DNA of 64,000 bases from Bradyrhizobium sp. AZCC 2262 (GCF_036924535.1 NZ_JAZHRT010000001.1:4402001-4466000), one strand, 5' to 3'. Positions 1-8,564 are shown, counted from the stretch's first letter. Notes: generated by a model not told the origin, from the letters alone. Numbers and translations are program-made.

Positions 1-82
1 TTGGGCCGACCACCAGCACCAACCGGCCCGGCCCGATGGCGGCGGTCTGATCTGCCGTAGCGGTTGTCAGCGTCTCCGTCAT
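1..82 (-). CDS. phnN: Ribose 1,5-bisphosphate phosphokinase PhnN, N-terminal fragment cut by window edge
   Basis: Only the first 27 codons are inside the window. Read on the minus strand from an ATG at 82, the peptide begins MTETLTT and reaches LVLVVGP, the start of a P-loop. PhnN phosphorylates ribose 1,5-bisphosphate to PRPP, the last step that returns the C-P lyase sugar to nucleotide metabolism. The ATG overlaps the phnM stop (ATGA), as expected for the last genes of a phnGHIJKLMN operon. The identification rests on the P-loop beginning and the operon position, so another P-loop protein cannot be excluded from this fragment alone. Confidence 0.75.
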   Translation of the reverse strand, partial: MTETLTTATADQTAAIGPGRLVLVVGP

Positions 83-1230
83 GCCACCCGCCGCCCTTCC
101 CGCCAGACGCTGCGCACCACCGGAATGCCGCGGGCAACATGCACGCGGATCAAATCGGCGCGCTTGCCGGCTGCGATCTCGCCACGGTCCGCAAGGCCCA
201 CGGCTTCAGCCGGCGTCTTGGTGACCGTGCGGACGGCGGCGGCCAGGTCGATCGCCGGAATGTGCTCCGGCAATTGCAGCGCGGCCATCAAGAGGCTCGA
301 GGGGATGTAGTCGGAGGACAGGATATCCAGCAATCCCTCGCGGGCGAGATCGATGGCGGCGATGTTGCCGGAGTGCGAACCACCGCGAACCACGTTCGGC
401 GCCCCCATCAGGATGCCGATGCCGGCCTGGTGCAACCCGCGTGCGGCTTCCATCGTGGTCGGAAACTCCGCCACCGAAACGCGATCCTGGATCGCATCGG
501 CGACATTTTCCTCGGTCGTATCATCGTGGCTGGCAAGCGGGATCTCATATTGATGCGCAAGGGCCACGATCTCACGCATGTTGGCCGCGGCATATGTCTT
601 CTGATAGTGGAAGCGCTTCTCGAACAGCGCATCGAGCTCGGCGTCGGTTTTTCCGCCGCCCTTGCCGCGATAATAGTCGCGCAGCTTGACCTCGTCGCGG
701 AACTGGCGCTGCCCCGGCGTGTGGTCCATCAGCGACATCAGCCGCACGTCGGGCCGGTCGATCAGCTCCTTGGCTTCCTCGACCACGCTCGGCATCGGGA
801 TTTCGCAGCGCAGATGCAGGAAGTGATCGGCGCGAAGCAGGTTCGCATCGCGCGCGGATGTGATCGCCTCCGCCAGCACGCCTGCCCTGCCGTCAACCTC
901 CTCGGCGCCATCCTCGCGCCAGACCCGCAGCGAATCCAGCACGGTGGTGATGCCCGAAGTGGCCAACTGTCCGTCGTAGGAAACCACCGCCGCGATCGGA
1001 TCCCAGAACACTTTCGGGCGCGGCACATAGTGCATTTCGAGGTGGTCGGTGTGCAGCTCGATCAAGCCGGGCATGATCAGGTCACCGCCGGCGTCCTCGC
1101 TACCGGACGGCGCACTGCCCTCGCCGAACTCGGCGATGCGGCCGTCGACAAAGGCGATCCAGCCGCGCTCGATCACGCGGTCGGCCAGCACGATGCTGGC
1201 GTTACCGAGGATGGTTTCTTGCCTTGTCAT
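79..1230 (-). CDS. phnM: Alpha-D-ribose 1-methylphosphonate 5-triphosphate diphosphatase PhnM
   Basis: This amidohydrolase-superfamily enzyme of 383 aa releases pyrophosphate from the ribose-methylphosphonate triphosphate made by PhnGHIL, giving the 5-phosphate substrate of PhnJ. The family metal motif appears as ELHTDHLE at about residues 58-65, followed by PRPKVFWDP, LMDHTPGQRQ (mid-protein), LASHDD and the late [14 protein letters not shown] and SSDYIPSSLL blocks typical of PhnM. Length matches the family. It starts 15 bases after phnL and overlaps phnN by four bases, so it is part of the same transcript. A second, more divergent PhnM lies at 11264-12457. Confidence 0.95.
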   Translation of the reverse strand: MTRQETILGNASIVLADRVIERGWIAFVDGRIAEFGEGSAPSGSEDAGGDLIMPGLIELHTDHLEMHYVPRPKVFWDPIAAVVSYDGQLATSGITTVLDSLRVWREDGAEEVDGRAGVLAEAITSARDANLLRADHFLHLRCEIPMPSVVEEAKELIDRPDVRLMSLMDHTPGQRQFRDEVKLRDYYRGKGGGKTDAELDALFEKRFHYQKTYAAANMREIVALAHQYEIPLASHDDTTEENVADAIQDRVSVAEFPTTMEAARGLHQAGIGILMGAPNVVRGGSHSGNIAAIDLAREGLLDILSSDYIPSSLLMAALQLPEHIPAIDLAAAVRTVTKTPAEAVGLADRGEIAAGKRADLIRVHVARGIPVVRSVWREGRRVA

Positions 1231-1245
1231 CTCACATCTCTTCCT

Positions 1246-1956
1246 TCAAGCCGCGGCGGCAAATGACGTCACGTCGACGATCCGGTCAGCGATCAGGTGA
1301 CGAATTTCATCGTCATGGACGATCGCCACCATCGCAACGCCCTGACGCTTCTTCTCTTCAATCAACTCGACGACAACAGCGCGATTGGCTGCATCGAGCG
1401 AGGCGGTCGGCTCGTCCAGCAACAGTATCGGCAGGTCGGAGATGAAACCATGCGCGATGTTGACCCGCTGCTGTTCGCCGCCGGAGAACGTCGATGGCGG
1501 CAACGCCCACAGCCTCTCGGGAATGTTGAGACGGCGCAGCAGCGCGCCCGCCTTGTCGCGGGCCTCCGTGCGTGTCGTTCCATTCGCAATCAAGGGCTCG
1601 GCGACGACATCGATCGTGGCGACCCGCGGCACCGCACGCAGGAACTGACTGACATAGCCGATCGTCGAGCGGCGCACGCTGAGCACCTCTCGCGGCTCGG
1701 CGGTCGCAAGATCGATCACCGCGCCTCGATGCCGGATGCCGATCCGGCCGCCATCGCAGCGGTAATTGCCAAAAATCATTTTCAGGATCGAGGATTTGCC
1801 GGCGCCGGAAGGGCCGGACAGCACCACGCATTCACCCGGATCGACATGGAACGAGACACCGCGCACCACGGGCAGCTCGACGCCACCCTGCAGGTGCATG
1901 ATAAAGGTCTTCTCAGCGTTGGTGATGTCGATCATCGCAGTCATTGGCGCGCTCAT
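1246..1956 (-). CDS. phnL: C-P lyase subunit PhnL, ABC-type ATPase
   Basis: PhnL is an ABC-fold ATPase (236 aa here) that works with PhnG, PhnH and PhnI in forming ribose 1-alkylphosphonate 5-triphosphate; it is not a transport ATPase. The Walker A motif GPSGAGKSS is at about residues 48-56, the signature FSGGEQQR and Walker B ILLLDEPTASLD follow in the second half, with an IVHDDE switch histidine. No membrane segments or partner permease are adjacent, which fits the C-P lyase role. Its start overlaps the stop of phnK by four bases, indicating translational coupling. Confidence 0.93.
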   Translation of the reverse strand: MSAPMTAMIDITNAEKTFIMHLQGGVELPVVRGVSFHVDPGECVVLSGPSGAGKSSILKMIFGNYRCDGGRIGIRHRGAVIDLATAEPREVLSVRRSTIGYVSQFLRAVPRVATIDVVAEPLIANGTTRTEARDKAGALLRRLNIPERLWALPPSTFSGGEQQRVNIAHGFISDLPILLLDEPTASLDAANRAVVVELIEEKKRQGVAMVAIVHDDEIRHLIADRIVDVTSFAAAA

Positions 1957-2753
1957 GCCGGCAAAATCGAGGAAACGAGCAACTGGGTGTAGGGCTCGCG
2001 GGGGTCGTCAAGTACCTGGTCGGTCAGACCGGTTTCGATGACGCGGCCGCCCTTCATCACCATCACGCGATGCGATAGCAGCCGCGCCACGGCGAGGTCA
2101 TGGGTGACGACGATGGCGGCAAGGCCGAGCTCGCTGACGAGATTGCGCATCAGATCGAGCAGCCGCGCCTGCACCGATACGTCGAGCCCGCCGGTCGGCT
2201 CGTCCATGAACACCAGGCGCGGCTCGGTGACCAGATTGCGTGCGATCTGCAGCCGCAGCCGCATGCCGCCCGAATAGGTCCGCGGCGCGTCATCGATGCG
2301 CGCGGTATCGATCTCGACCCGCTCCAGCCAGGACGAGGCGGTATCGCGAATGCGTCCGTAATGATTCCAGCCCACCGCCATCAGCCGCTCGCCGACATTG
2401 GCGCCGGCCGAGACCGCCATCCGCAGGCCCTGCGCGGGGTCCTGATGCACATAGCCCCAGTCGGTGCGGAACAAGAAGCGCCGCTCGGCCTCACCTAACG
2501 CGGCCAGATCGCGCAACACGCCATCGCGCATCCGATAGGACACGCGGCCGGCGCTCGGCGCGAGTTGCGCCGACAACAGTTGCAGCAGCGTCGATTTGCC
2601 CGACCCGGACTCGCCAACGACCGCCAGCACTTCGCCGGGGTAAAGCGCAAAGGAGACATCGCGGCAGGCGGTCAGCCGGCCGTAGTTCTTGCCGAGGTGT
2701 TCGGCAACCAGCAGCGGCTGATCGTCCGGCGTGACGTCTTGCAGCTCAGCCAT
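1953..2753 (-). CDS. phnK: C-P lyase subunit PhnK, ABC-type ATPase
   Basis: This 266-aa ABC-type ATPase associates with the PhnGHIJ core complex. It has Walker [11 protein letters not shown], a Q-loop VHQDPAQGLR, signature YSGGMRLRLQ and Walker B LVFMDEPTGGLD, ending with the EPYTQLLVSS tail found in PhnK and oligopeptide-type ATPases. The reading frame is open for 89 codons upstream, but the start at 2753 (MAELQDVTP) gives the family length and an eight-base overlap with the end of phnJ, so the longer frame is not used. It overlaps phnL by four bases. Confidence 0.93.
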   Translation of the reverse strand: MAELQDVTPDDQPLLVAEHLGKNYGRLTACRDVSFALYPGEVLAVVGESGSGKSTLLQLLSAQLAPSAGRVSYRMRDGVLRDLAALGEAERRFLFRTDWGYVHQDPAQGLRMAVSAGANVGERLMAVGWNHYGRIRDTASSWLERVEIDTARIDDAPRTYSGGMRLRLQIARNLVTEPRLVFMDEPTGGLDVSVQARLLDLMRNLVSELGLAAIVVTHDLAVARLLSHRVMVMKGGRVIETGLTDQVLDDPREPYTQLLVSSILPA

Positions 2754-3630
2754 GCGCCCTCTCCTTGTGCGGCGCGGCGCTTTCGCTGCCGCGGTGGCCG
2801 GCCAACTGGCGAGACTCGCAATAATCAGTGTCGGAACAGACGAACATCCGGCCGCCCTTATCGTCGGTAACGATTTCGTCGAGATAGGAATCGCCGGCGC
2901 CACACAGCGCGCAGGGCGCGTCGAACCGGTAGCGCGTGAATGGGTGATCCTCAAAATCGAGCGATACCACGTCGGTGTGTGGCGGGATCGCGTAGATGCG
3001 CTTCTCGCGCCCCGCGCCAAACAGTTGCAGCGCCGGACAGTTGTCCATCTTCGGATTGTCGAATTTTGGCGTCGGTGATGGGTCCATCACATAACGCGCG
3101 TTCACCTTCACCGGATAGGCGTAGGAGGTCGCGATATGGCCAAAGCGCGCAATGTCTTCGTACAGCTTGACGTGCATCAGGCCGTATTCGCCGAGCGCAT
3201 GCATGCGCCGCGTCTCGGTCTCGCGCGGCTCCAGGAACCGCAGCGGCTCGGGGATCGGCACCTGATAGACCAGTACCTGCCCTGCATGCAGCGGCGCTTC
3301 GGGAACCCGGTGACGGGTCTGGATCACGGTGGCGTCCGCCGTCGAAGTCGTGGTTGCGACGCCGGCCGTCTTGCCGAAGAACTTTCGGATCGAGATCGCG
3401 TTGGTGGTGTCGTCCGAACCCTGGTCGATCACTTTCAATACGTCCTGTGGCCCGAGGATCGCTGCCGTCACCTGCACGCCGCCGGTGCCCCAGCCGTAGG
3501 GCATCGGCATCTCGCGGCTGGCGAACGGCACCTGATAGCCGGGAATCGCGATCGCTTTGAGGATCGCGCGACGGATCATCCGCTTTGTCTGTTCGTCGAG
3601 ATAGGCGAAGTTGTAAGCTGGCGCGTTCAT
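2746..3630 (-). CDS. phnJ: Carbon-phosphorus lyase PhnJ, radical SAM enzyme
   Basis: PhnJ (294 aa) cleaves the C-P bond of ribose 1-methylphosphonate 5-phosphate, releasing methane and a 1,2-cyclic phosphate. The unusual PhnJ cluster motif C-x2-C-x21-C-x5-C is intact at Cys240, Cys243, Cys265 and Cys271; by analogy with the E. coli enzyme the first three bind the [4Fe-4S] cluster and the last is the thiyl-radical cysteine. The sequence also carries the conserved SREMPMPYGWGTGG block near residue 38. It is therefore predicted to be catalytically complete. The start overlaps the phnI stop (ATGA). Confidence 0.97.
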   Translation of the reverse strand: MNAPAYNFAYLDEQTKRMIRRAILKAIAIPGYQVPFASREMPMPYGWGTGGVQVTAAILGPQDVLKVIDQGSDDTTNAISIRKFFGKTAGVATTTSTADATVIQTRHRVPEAPLHAGQVLVYQVPIPEPLRFLEPRETETRRMHALGEYGLMHVKLYEDIARFGHIATSYAYPVKVNARYVMDPSPTPKFDNPKMDNCPALQLFGAGREKRIYAIPPHTDVVSLDFEDHPFTRYRFDAPCALCGAGDSYLDEIVTDDKGGRMFVCSDTDYCESRQLAGHRGSESAAPHKERAHG

Positions 3631-4730
3631 TCGGCGGCCTCCCGCATCGGCGGCGTCTCGTTCGCCTCGGCAAACTCTTTGCGCAGCTTACGCAGCAGGC
3701 CGAGTTCGGACTGGAAATCGACGTAGTGCGGCAGTTTGAGATGCTCGACGAAGCCGGTCGCCTGCACGTTGTCCGAGTGCGACATCACGAATTCCTCGTC
3801 CTGGCCGGGCGCGATCACTTCCTCGCCAAGCTCGCGAGCGCGCAGGCTGCGATCGACCAGCGCCATCGACATGGTCTTGCGCTCGCTTTGCCCGAACGCC
3901 AGGCCATAGCCACGCGTAAAACACGGCGCCTCGGTCGCCGACCCCTTGAACTGGTTGACCATCTGGCATTCGGTCAGCGCGATCGAACCGAGCGGAACGG
4001 CAAAGCCGGCGTCCTCGGCCATGAATTCGACCTCCACCTCGCCGAAACGAATCTCGCCGGCAAAGGGATGGTTGCGGCCATATCCACGCTGCGAGGAATA
4101 TCCGAGCGCCAGCAGAAAGCCTTCGTCCGCACGGGCCAGGTTTTGCAGGCGCAGATCGCGATCCGCCGGGAAATTGAGCGGCTCGCGCGTCAAATCGCCC
4201 ACAGGGGCGTCGGCATCCGCCGACGGCGAAGGCTCGATCAGGCCGTCACGACCGAGAATGTCGGTCACGCGCGGGGTCGCTGCTGCGGAGGCATCTCCTG
4301 TCGCGGGAGCCTCGGGCGCGAACCCCTCGGCGAGTTGCGGATCGAGCAGGCGATGGGTGTAATCGAAGGTGGGACCGAGAATCTGCCCGCCCGGGATATC
4401 CTTGAACGTCGAGGAAACCCGGCGGCGCACCTGCATCGCGCCGGTGTCGACGGGTTCGGTTGCGCCAAAGCGCGGCAGCGTGGCGCGGAACGCGCGCACC
4501 AGGAAGATAGCCTCGATCAAATCGCCACGCGCTTGCTTGATGGCGAGCGCCGCGAGTTCGCGGTCGTACAGCGAGCCTTCGGTCATGACGCGGTCGACGC
4601 CGAGCGAAAGCTGCTCGGAGATCTGGGCCAGCGACAGTTCGGGTACGTCACGGTCGCCGCGCCGTTCATGCGCCAGCAGACGGTGGGCATTCTCGATGGC
4701 GCGCTCGCCTCCCTTGACGGCAACATACAT
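3627..4730 (-). CDS. phnI: C-P lyase core subunit PhnI (nucleosidase component)
   Basis: PhnI (367 aa) is the catalytic subunit that displaces adenine from ATP with phosphonate, acting with PhnG, PhnH and PhnL. The start MYVAVKGGERAIENAHRLLA is characteristic of the family, as are the internal blocks ELSLAQISEQLSLGVDRVMTEG (N-terminal third) and TPPMREAAE at the end. Length is as expected for PhnI. It lies two bases after phnH and overlaps phnJ by four bases. Confidence 0.95.
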   Translation of the reverse strand: MYVAVKGGERAIENAHRLLAHERRGDRDVPELSLAQISEQLSLGVDRVMTEGSLYDRELAALAIKQARGDLIEAIFLVRAFRATLPRFGATEPVDTGAMQVRRRVSSTFKDIPGGQILGPTFDYTHRLLDPQLAEGFAPEAPATGDASAAATPRVTDILGRDGLIEPSPSADADAPVGDLTREPLNFPADRDLRLQNLARADEGFLLALGYSSQRGYGRNHPFAGEIRFGEVEVEFMAEDAGFAVPLGSIALTECQMVNQFKGSATEAPCFTRGYGLAFGQSERKTMSMALVDRSLRARELGEEVIAPGQDEEFVMSHSDNVQATGFVEHLKLPHYVDFQSELGLLRKLRKEFAEANETPPMREAAE

Positions 4731-4732
4731 GG

Positions 4733-5338
4733 TCAGCCTCCCCTCACGAGCCGCGTCGTGCGCGGTATGGCGACGATGGACTCGTCATGAACCAGCACGA
4801 CATCGATGCCGCGCGGAAAAAGCGCGACGTTGATGGCAAGCCGCTCGAACAGATCCTGCGGCTGGATGGAAGCGCGCAGCGCCGCGGTGCCGTCGATGCC
4901 GGGCCCCCGTAGCTCGGCAACAGGGCCATCCGTCAGGCTTTCGACCTGCAGGATCAGCGTCGTCGAGCGGTCCGGATATTCATTGCTGCCAAACGCGAAG
5001 CGATCGAGCGTCGGCAGGCTCTGCGGATCGCCCATCAGCGCAAAACTCGCGATCGACGAATCCGCGACGACCGGCGCGCTGGTGTGGAACTTGAGCCATT
5101 TGGCAACGTCCGCCGTCGCCGACATCCGGCCGTCGAGCCAGACCGGCGTATCGTGGTCGAACAGGGTCAACGCTATGGCGGCCGTGCCGCGCATCATCCC
5201 GACCGGCGTGCCGGCTGCGGACGCGATACGTTGAACGCTGCCGGGGCGCGCCATCGCATCCATCACGGAGCGGAAGGTCGATTGCGCCGACAACACCTTG
5301 TCGGCAAATCCTGCGGGCAATTCGGCAACCGTCGCCAT
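4733..5338 (-). CDS. phnH: C-P lyase core subunit PhnH
   Basis: PhnH (201 aa from the chosen start) is a structural dimer-forming subunit of the PhnGHIJ complex. The frame is open twelve codons further upstream, but the ATG at 5338 (MATVAELPAGF) directly follows the phnG stop and gives the usual length; the upstream extension would lie inside phnG. Recognisable family blocks are FRSVMDAMARPG near the start, LTLFDHDTPVWL in the middle and ELRGPGIDG plus FPRGIDVVLV near the C terminus. Confidence 0.93.
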   Translation of the reverse strand: MATVAELPAGFADKVLSAQSTFRSVMDAMARPGSVQRIASAAGTPVGMMRGTAAIALTLFDHDTPVWLDGRMSATADVAKWLKFHTSAPVVADSSIASFALMGDPQSLPTLDRFAFGSNEYPDRSTTLILQVESLTDGPVAELRGPGIDGTAALRASIQPQDLFERLAINVALFPRGIDVVLVHDESIVAIPRTTRLVRGG

Positions 5339-5339
5339 G

Positions 5340-5801
5340 TCAACCCTCACCCCGCACCAGTGTGTAGAAATCAACCCGCGTCGCTGCGGCCTCTGCGGAC
5401 TTGCGGTTTCGCTTTTCGATCACCGCCGCACGCAGCGGCGCGACCACCTTGGCTTCAACTGCAGCTGCGAACTCGTCCGACTGCACCATGGCGTCGCACA
5501 GCGCGATCAGCTTCGCCTTGTGACGGTCGCGACCGAGCGTGTAGCCGAAGCCGATTTCTCCGGTCGAAAGCCGCACCGCGGCGCGCGAAACCGTGGCTTC
5601 GCCGAGGTTGAAGGGCGCGCCGTCGCCGCCGACGCGGCCGCGCACCATGACCAGGCCATTTTCAGGCTCGCGCAGGTTCTCATGCGCCGGCAACGCAATC
5701 GCCTCGAGATGACCGGCAATGGCCGTGGCCTCGAAGTGGGCCAGTACCGCCATCGCAGCCTTGCGCCGGGCTTGCCCGTGACTATCCTCGCCTGCCATCA
5801 C
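5340..5801 (-). CDS. phnG: C-P lyase core subunit PhnG
   Basis: PhnG (153 aa) is the first gene of the C-P lyase operon and a subunit of the PhnGHIJ core. Family blocks visible are the RKAAMAVLA region near residue 12, the central RPENGLVMV-like REPENGLVMVRGRVGGDG, and VRLSTGEIGFGYTLGRD in the second half. Two ATGs (5801 and 5798) are equally possible starts. The promoter region to its right carries a PhnF-type palindrome and a Pho-box-like repeat, so the operon is probably both repressed by PhnF and activated by PhoB. Confidence 0.93.
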   Translation of the reverse strand: MMAGEDSHGQARRKAAMAVLAHFEATAIAGHLEAIALPAHENLREPENGLVMVRGRVGGDGAPFNLGEATVSRAAVRLSTGEIGFGYTLGRDRHKAKLIALCDAMVQSDEFAAAVEAKVVAPLRAAVIEKRNRKSAEAAATRVDFYTLVRGEG

Positions 5802-5820
5802 ATCGACCTTGCCTGAATCA

Positions 5821-5844
5821 AGTTGTCTATGATATTAGACAACT
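5821..5844. promoter_or_regulatory. Putative PhnF operator (perfect 9-bp inverted repeat)
   Basis: The arms AGTTGTCTA and TAGACAACT are perfect reverse complements separated by six bases. The GTCTA...TAGAC core fits the GT(N)xAC half-site pattern of HutC-type GntR repressors. It lies 19 bases upstream of phnG and 68 bases upstream of phnF, where it could block the phnG promoter and also autoregulate phnF. Confidence 0.7.
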
Positions 5845-5859
5845 CGATACCGAAACGCC

Positions 5860-5877
5860 ATGACGATTTCGTGACAA
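5860..5877 (-). promoter_or_regulatory. Putative Pho box upstream of phnG
   Basis: On the minus strand the sequence reads TTGTCAC-GAAA-TCGTCAT, two seven-base units at the 11-base spacing of PhoB sites (consensus CTGTCAT), each with about two mismatches. It lies just upstream of the PhnF palindrome relative to phnG transcription, the order expected for an activator site followed by a repressor site. Confidence 0.5.
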
Positions 5878-5912
5878 TGAGGTGATTTTTCTCCAATGGC
5901 CGATATCGCCAC

Positions 5913-6644
5913 ATGAGCATTCAGGACACCGCATCCGGCGTCGCGCTGTGGCGGCAGGTTGCCGACGGCATCGAGCGCGGCATCGCCGACGGCCGCTTTG
6001 CCGCGGGCGAAAAGCTGCCGGGCGAGATGGAGATTGCCGAGACCTATCGGGTCAACCGCCATACCGTGCGCCGGGCGCTTGCCGCGCTCGCCGAACGCGG
6101 CCTGGTGCGCGCCGAGCGCGGCAGCGGCACCTATGTCGAGACCGGGCGCATCGCCTACCCCCTGCGCTCACGAACGCGGTTTTCCGAAATCGTCGGAGCC
6201 GGCGGCCGGGAGCCGCGCGGCCAATTCATCGACGCAACCGAAGAAGAAGCCACGCGCGAACTGGCGCGGGAGCTTGGGTTGAAGACCGGCGCGCCGCTGG
6301 TCCGGATCGAATCGGTGCGGCTCGCCGACCGCACGCCGATCTGCGTCAGCACCACCTGGCTTTCGGCCGAACGCTTCCCCGACGCCGGCAAGGTGTTCGC
6401 CAATGTGCGCTCGATGACCAAGCTGGTGGCGCATTACGGTATCCGGGATTTTCGTCGTGCGTCGACCCGGATTACCGCCGGTATCGTGGACGCAACCGAC
6501 GCGGCGCGGCTGGACCTCGCGCTCGGACGTCCCGTGCTCGTGGTCGACAGCACCGACGTCGATACCGCTGGCGAGCCGCTGACAACCAAGCGTTCGCGCT
6601 TTGCTGCCGAACGTGTCGAGTTCCTGGTGGAGAGCAGTTTGTAG
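5913..6644 (+). CDS. phnF: Phosphonate operon transcriptional repressor PhnF (GntR/HutC family)
   Basis: The 243-aa protein has an N-terminal GntR winged-helix domain (residues about 10-78, with GEKLPGEMEIAETY and VNRHTVRRALAAL as the recognition region, ending GSGTYVE) and a C-terminal UTRA ligand-binding domain (about 95-240). HutC-subfamily proteins with this layout repress phn operons. It is divergent from phnG across a 111-base gap that contains a perfect 24-base palindrome. The likely ligand is a phosphonate or phosphate-ester intermediate, which is inference. Confidence 0.92.
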   Translation: MSIQDTASGVALWRQVADGIERGIADGRFAAGEKLPGEMEIAETYRVNRHTVRRALAALAERGLVRAERGSGTYVETGRIAYPLRSRTRFSEIVGAGGREPRGQFIDATEEEATRELARELGLKTGAPLVRIESVRLADRTPICVSTTWLSAERFPDAGKVFANVRSMTKLVAHYGIRDFRRASTRITAGIVDATDAARLDLALGRPVLVVDSTDVDTAGEPLTTKRSRFAAERVEFLVESSL

Positions 6645-6645
6645 C

Positions 6646-6728
6646 GTGGGCAAAGCGAAGCGTGCCCACACCATTCTTGCATCCGTGCAGATCGATGGTG
6701 GGCGCGTCGCCAGCGCGCCTTTGCCCAC
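6646..6728. repeat. REP-like palindromic intergenic element
   Basis: Both ends carry GTGGGCAAAG in inverted orientation (6646 onward and the complement ending at 6728), and an inner pair (CGTGCCCAC...ATCGATGGTGGGC) can form a second stem, so the whole 83 bases can fold into nested hairpins. It fills the gap between the convergent phnF and phnE genes and may act as a bidirectional terminator or RNA stabiliser. This style of repeat is common between genes in Bradyrhizobium-like genomes. Confidence 0.6.
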
Positions 6729-6745
6729 TACGGACTACGGAACGA

Positions 6746-7594
6746 TCAGGCGACCGCGCGCTGTCCGATGATGGCAAAGCGCAGCTTGCCCGAAATCCAG
6801 TCGATCGCGGCGACCGCGACCAGGATCATCAGGATCAGGAAAGAAACCTTCTGCCATTCCAGCACGCGGATCTGCTCGGCAAGCTGCAGGCCGATGCCGC
6901 CAGCACCGACGATACCGATGATGGTCGCCGAGCGGGTATTCGATTCGATGAAATAGAGCACCTGCCCCGCGATGACAGGCAGCACCTGCGGCATCAGGCC
7001 GAAGCGTATTTCGTGCAGCGCATTGCCGCCGGAGGCGCGGATGCCCTCGACCTGCTTCTTATCGGCGGCTTCGATCGCCTCGGAAAACAATTTGCCGAAC
7101 GCGCCGAAGTCGGACAGCGCAATCGCCAGCACACCGGCGAACGGCCCGAGGCCGACGACGTTGATCCACACCAGCGCCCAGATCAGCGTATCGACACCGC
7201 GGATGGAATCGAGGAACCGGCGTACCGGGAAGCGAAGCAGGTTCGACGGAATGATGTTCCGCGCCGCCAGCAGGCTGACCGGCAACGCCGCCACGGCGGC
7301 CAAGGTCGTGCCGAGCAGCGCGATCGACAGCGTCTCACCGAGGGCTGCGAGATAGGCGGGCAGCGATGAGCCGGGATCCGGCGGGATCATCATCACCGCG
7401 ATCCAGCCGAGCTGGCTCAGGCCCGACACCAGTTTGGCCGGCGAAAAACCGAGATCCACCACCCCGAACACGAAGATCGCGCACACAGCCAGAAGCATCG
7501 CCGGCATGGCGAGGCGCGCCGATGCAGGCCGATCGAAGACGTCAGGGTATTTGGTCCGGAGCGCGTCTGTATCCGGTTTCGGCAACTGGCTCAT
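6746..7594 (-). CDS. phnE: Phosphonate ABC transporter permease PhnE (second copy)
   Basis: This 282-aa inner-membrane permease has about six hydrophobic segments and the binding-protein-dependent permease EAA-like loop around EAADKKQVEGIRASGGNALHE, with the PhnE signature TIIGIVGAGGIGLQL near residue 235. It follows another PhnE gene with a four-base overlap, and the two probably form a heterodimeric channel energised by PhnC. A permease pair downstream of PhnD is the usual rhizobial layout. Confidence 0.93.
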   Translation of the reverse strand: MSQLPKPDTDALRTKYPDVFDRPASARLAMPAMLLAVCAIFVFGVVDLGFSPAKLVSGLSQLGWIAVMMIPPDPGSSLPAYLAALGETLSIALLGTTLAAVAALPVSLLAARNIIPSNLLRFPVRRFLDSIRGVDTLIWALVWINVVGLGPFAGVLAIALSDFGAFGKLFSEAIEAADKKQVEGIRASGGNALHEIRFGLMPQVLPVIAGQVLYFIESNTRSATIIGIVGAGGIGLQLAEQIRVLEWQKVSFLILMILVAVAAIDWISGKLRFAIIGQRAVA

Positions 7595-8475
7595 GCGCGA
7601 GCCTCCTTGCCGAACAGTTTTCCGCGCAGCCAGCCGGTCGTGATATCGATGACGAAGACAGTGACGATGATGGTGACGAGGATCGCGCTGACGTCGGAGT
7701 AATAGAACTTGCGGATCGCGACGACGAGCTCCTGCCCGATGCCGCCGGCGCCAACAAAGCCCATCACCGAGGCCTCGCGGACATTGATCTCAAAGCGCAA
7801 CAGCGCGTAGCTGGCATAGCCGGCCGTGACCTGCGGCAACACCGCAAAGCGCATGCAGGAGAGCCAGCTTGCGCCGGTCGAGCGCACACCCTCGACCGGT
7901 TTCATGTCGGCGTTCTCGACGATCTCGGAGAACAATTTTCCGAGCGCGCCCGCGGAATGCACGGCGATTGCCAGTACGCCCGCCATCGGCCCGAGGCCGA
8001 AGGCGATGACGAAAATCAGCGCGAATACGATGCCGGGAACAGTGCGTGCGAACTCGAGGAGACGCCGGATGACGAACCGCAGCCATGGCGCGGGCGACGT
8101 GTTTTGCGCGGCGAAGAAATTCAGCACAAAGGCAAGGACCGCGCCGGTCAGCGTGCCGACATAGCTGATGAGAATCGTCTCGCCGAGCATCTTGAGCCAC
8201 TTCTGCCAGCCCCAGAACCATTCACCGAAATTGGTCCATACCCGCGCGCCGTCTTCCAGGGTAAGAATGCGGTCGAAATAGCTGACGAAGTTGCCGAAAT
8301 AGCTGAAGAGCGTACGCAGATTCACTTCAGCGCCGATCGCTGCGATAATCAACGCGGCGAAGAAAACTACCGCCGCCAAAGTCACCTTCAAACGCTTGCG
8401 CGCGACCGCCTTGCGATAGGTATCGTTGAGCACCGCAAGTTGCTGGTCTGGAAGGATGGATATGGCATTCGCCAT
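7591..8475 (-). CDS. phnE: Phosphonate ABC transporter permease PhnE (first copy)
   Basis: This inner-membrane permease (294 aa from 8475) has an N-terminal transmembrane segment near residues 35-55 and the family loop ENADMKPVEGVRSTGAS, then SVMGFVGAGGIGQEL in the second half. The frame allows a start six codons upstream (8493), but MANAISILPD at 8475 matches the usual family N terminus. It lies downstream of phnD after an intrinsic-terminator-like hairpin and overlaps the second phnE by four bases. Confidence 0.92.
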   Translation of the reverse strand: MANAISILPDQQLAVLNDTYRKAVARKRLKVTLAAVVFFAALIIAAIGAEVNLRTLFSYFGNFVSYFDRILTLEDGARVWTNFGEWFWGWQKWLKMLGETILISYVGTLTGAVLAFVLNFFAAQNTSPAPWLRFVIRRLLEFARTVPGIVFALIFVIAFGLGPMAGVLAIAVHSAGALGKLFSEIVENADMKPVEGVRSTGASWLSCMRFAVLPQVTAGYASYALLRFEINVREASVMGFVGAGGIGQELVVAIRKFYYSDVSAILVTIIVTVFVIDITTGWLRGKLFGKEARA

Positions 8476-8541
8476 CGGAATCACTGTGCCCAAGCGTTAA
8501 ACAGAACAGGTGTTGAACAGAACGGGTGTGAGATAGAAAAA

Positions 8542-8564
8542 GGCCGGGTCGCTCGGACCCGGCC
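8542..8564 (-). terminator. Intrinsic terminator/attenuator between phnD and phnE
   Basis: GGCCGGGTC pairs with GACCCGGCC around a five-base loop, and on the minus strand the stem is followed by TTTTTCTATC. This is a textbook rho-independent signal placed directly after phnD. Because phnE has no other clear promoter, it more likely trims phnE expression relative to phnD than ends the operon. Confidence 0.8.
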
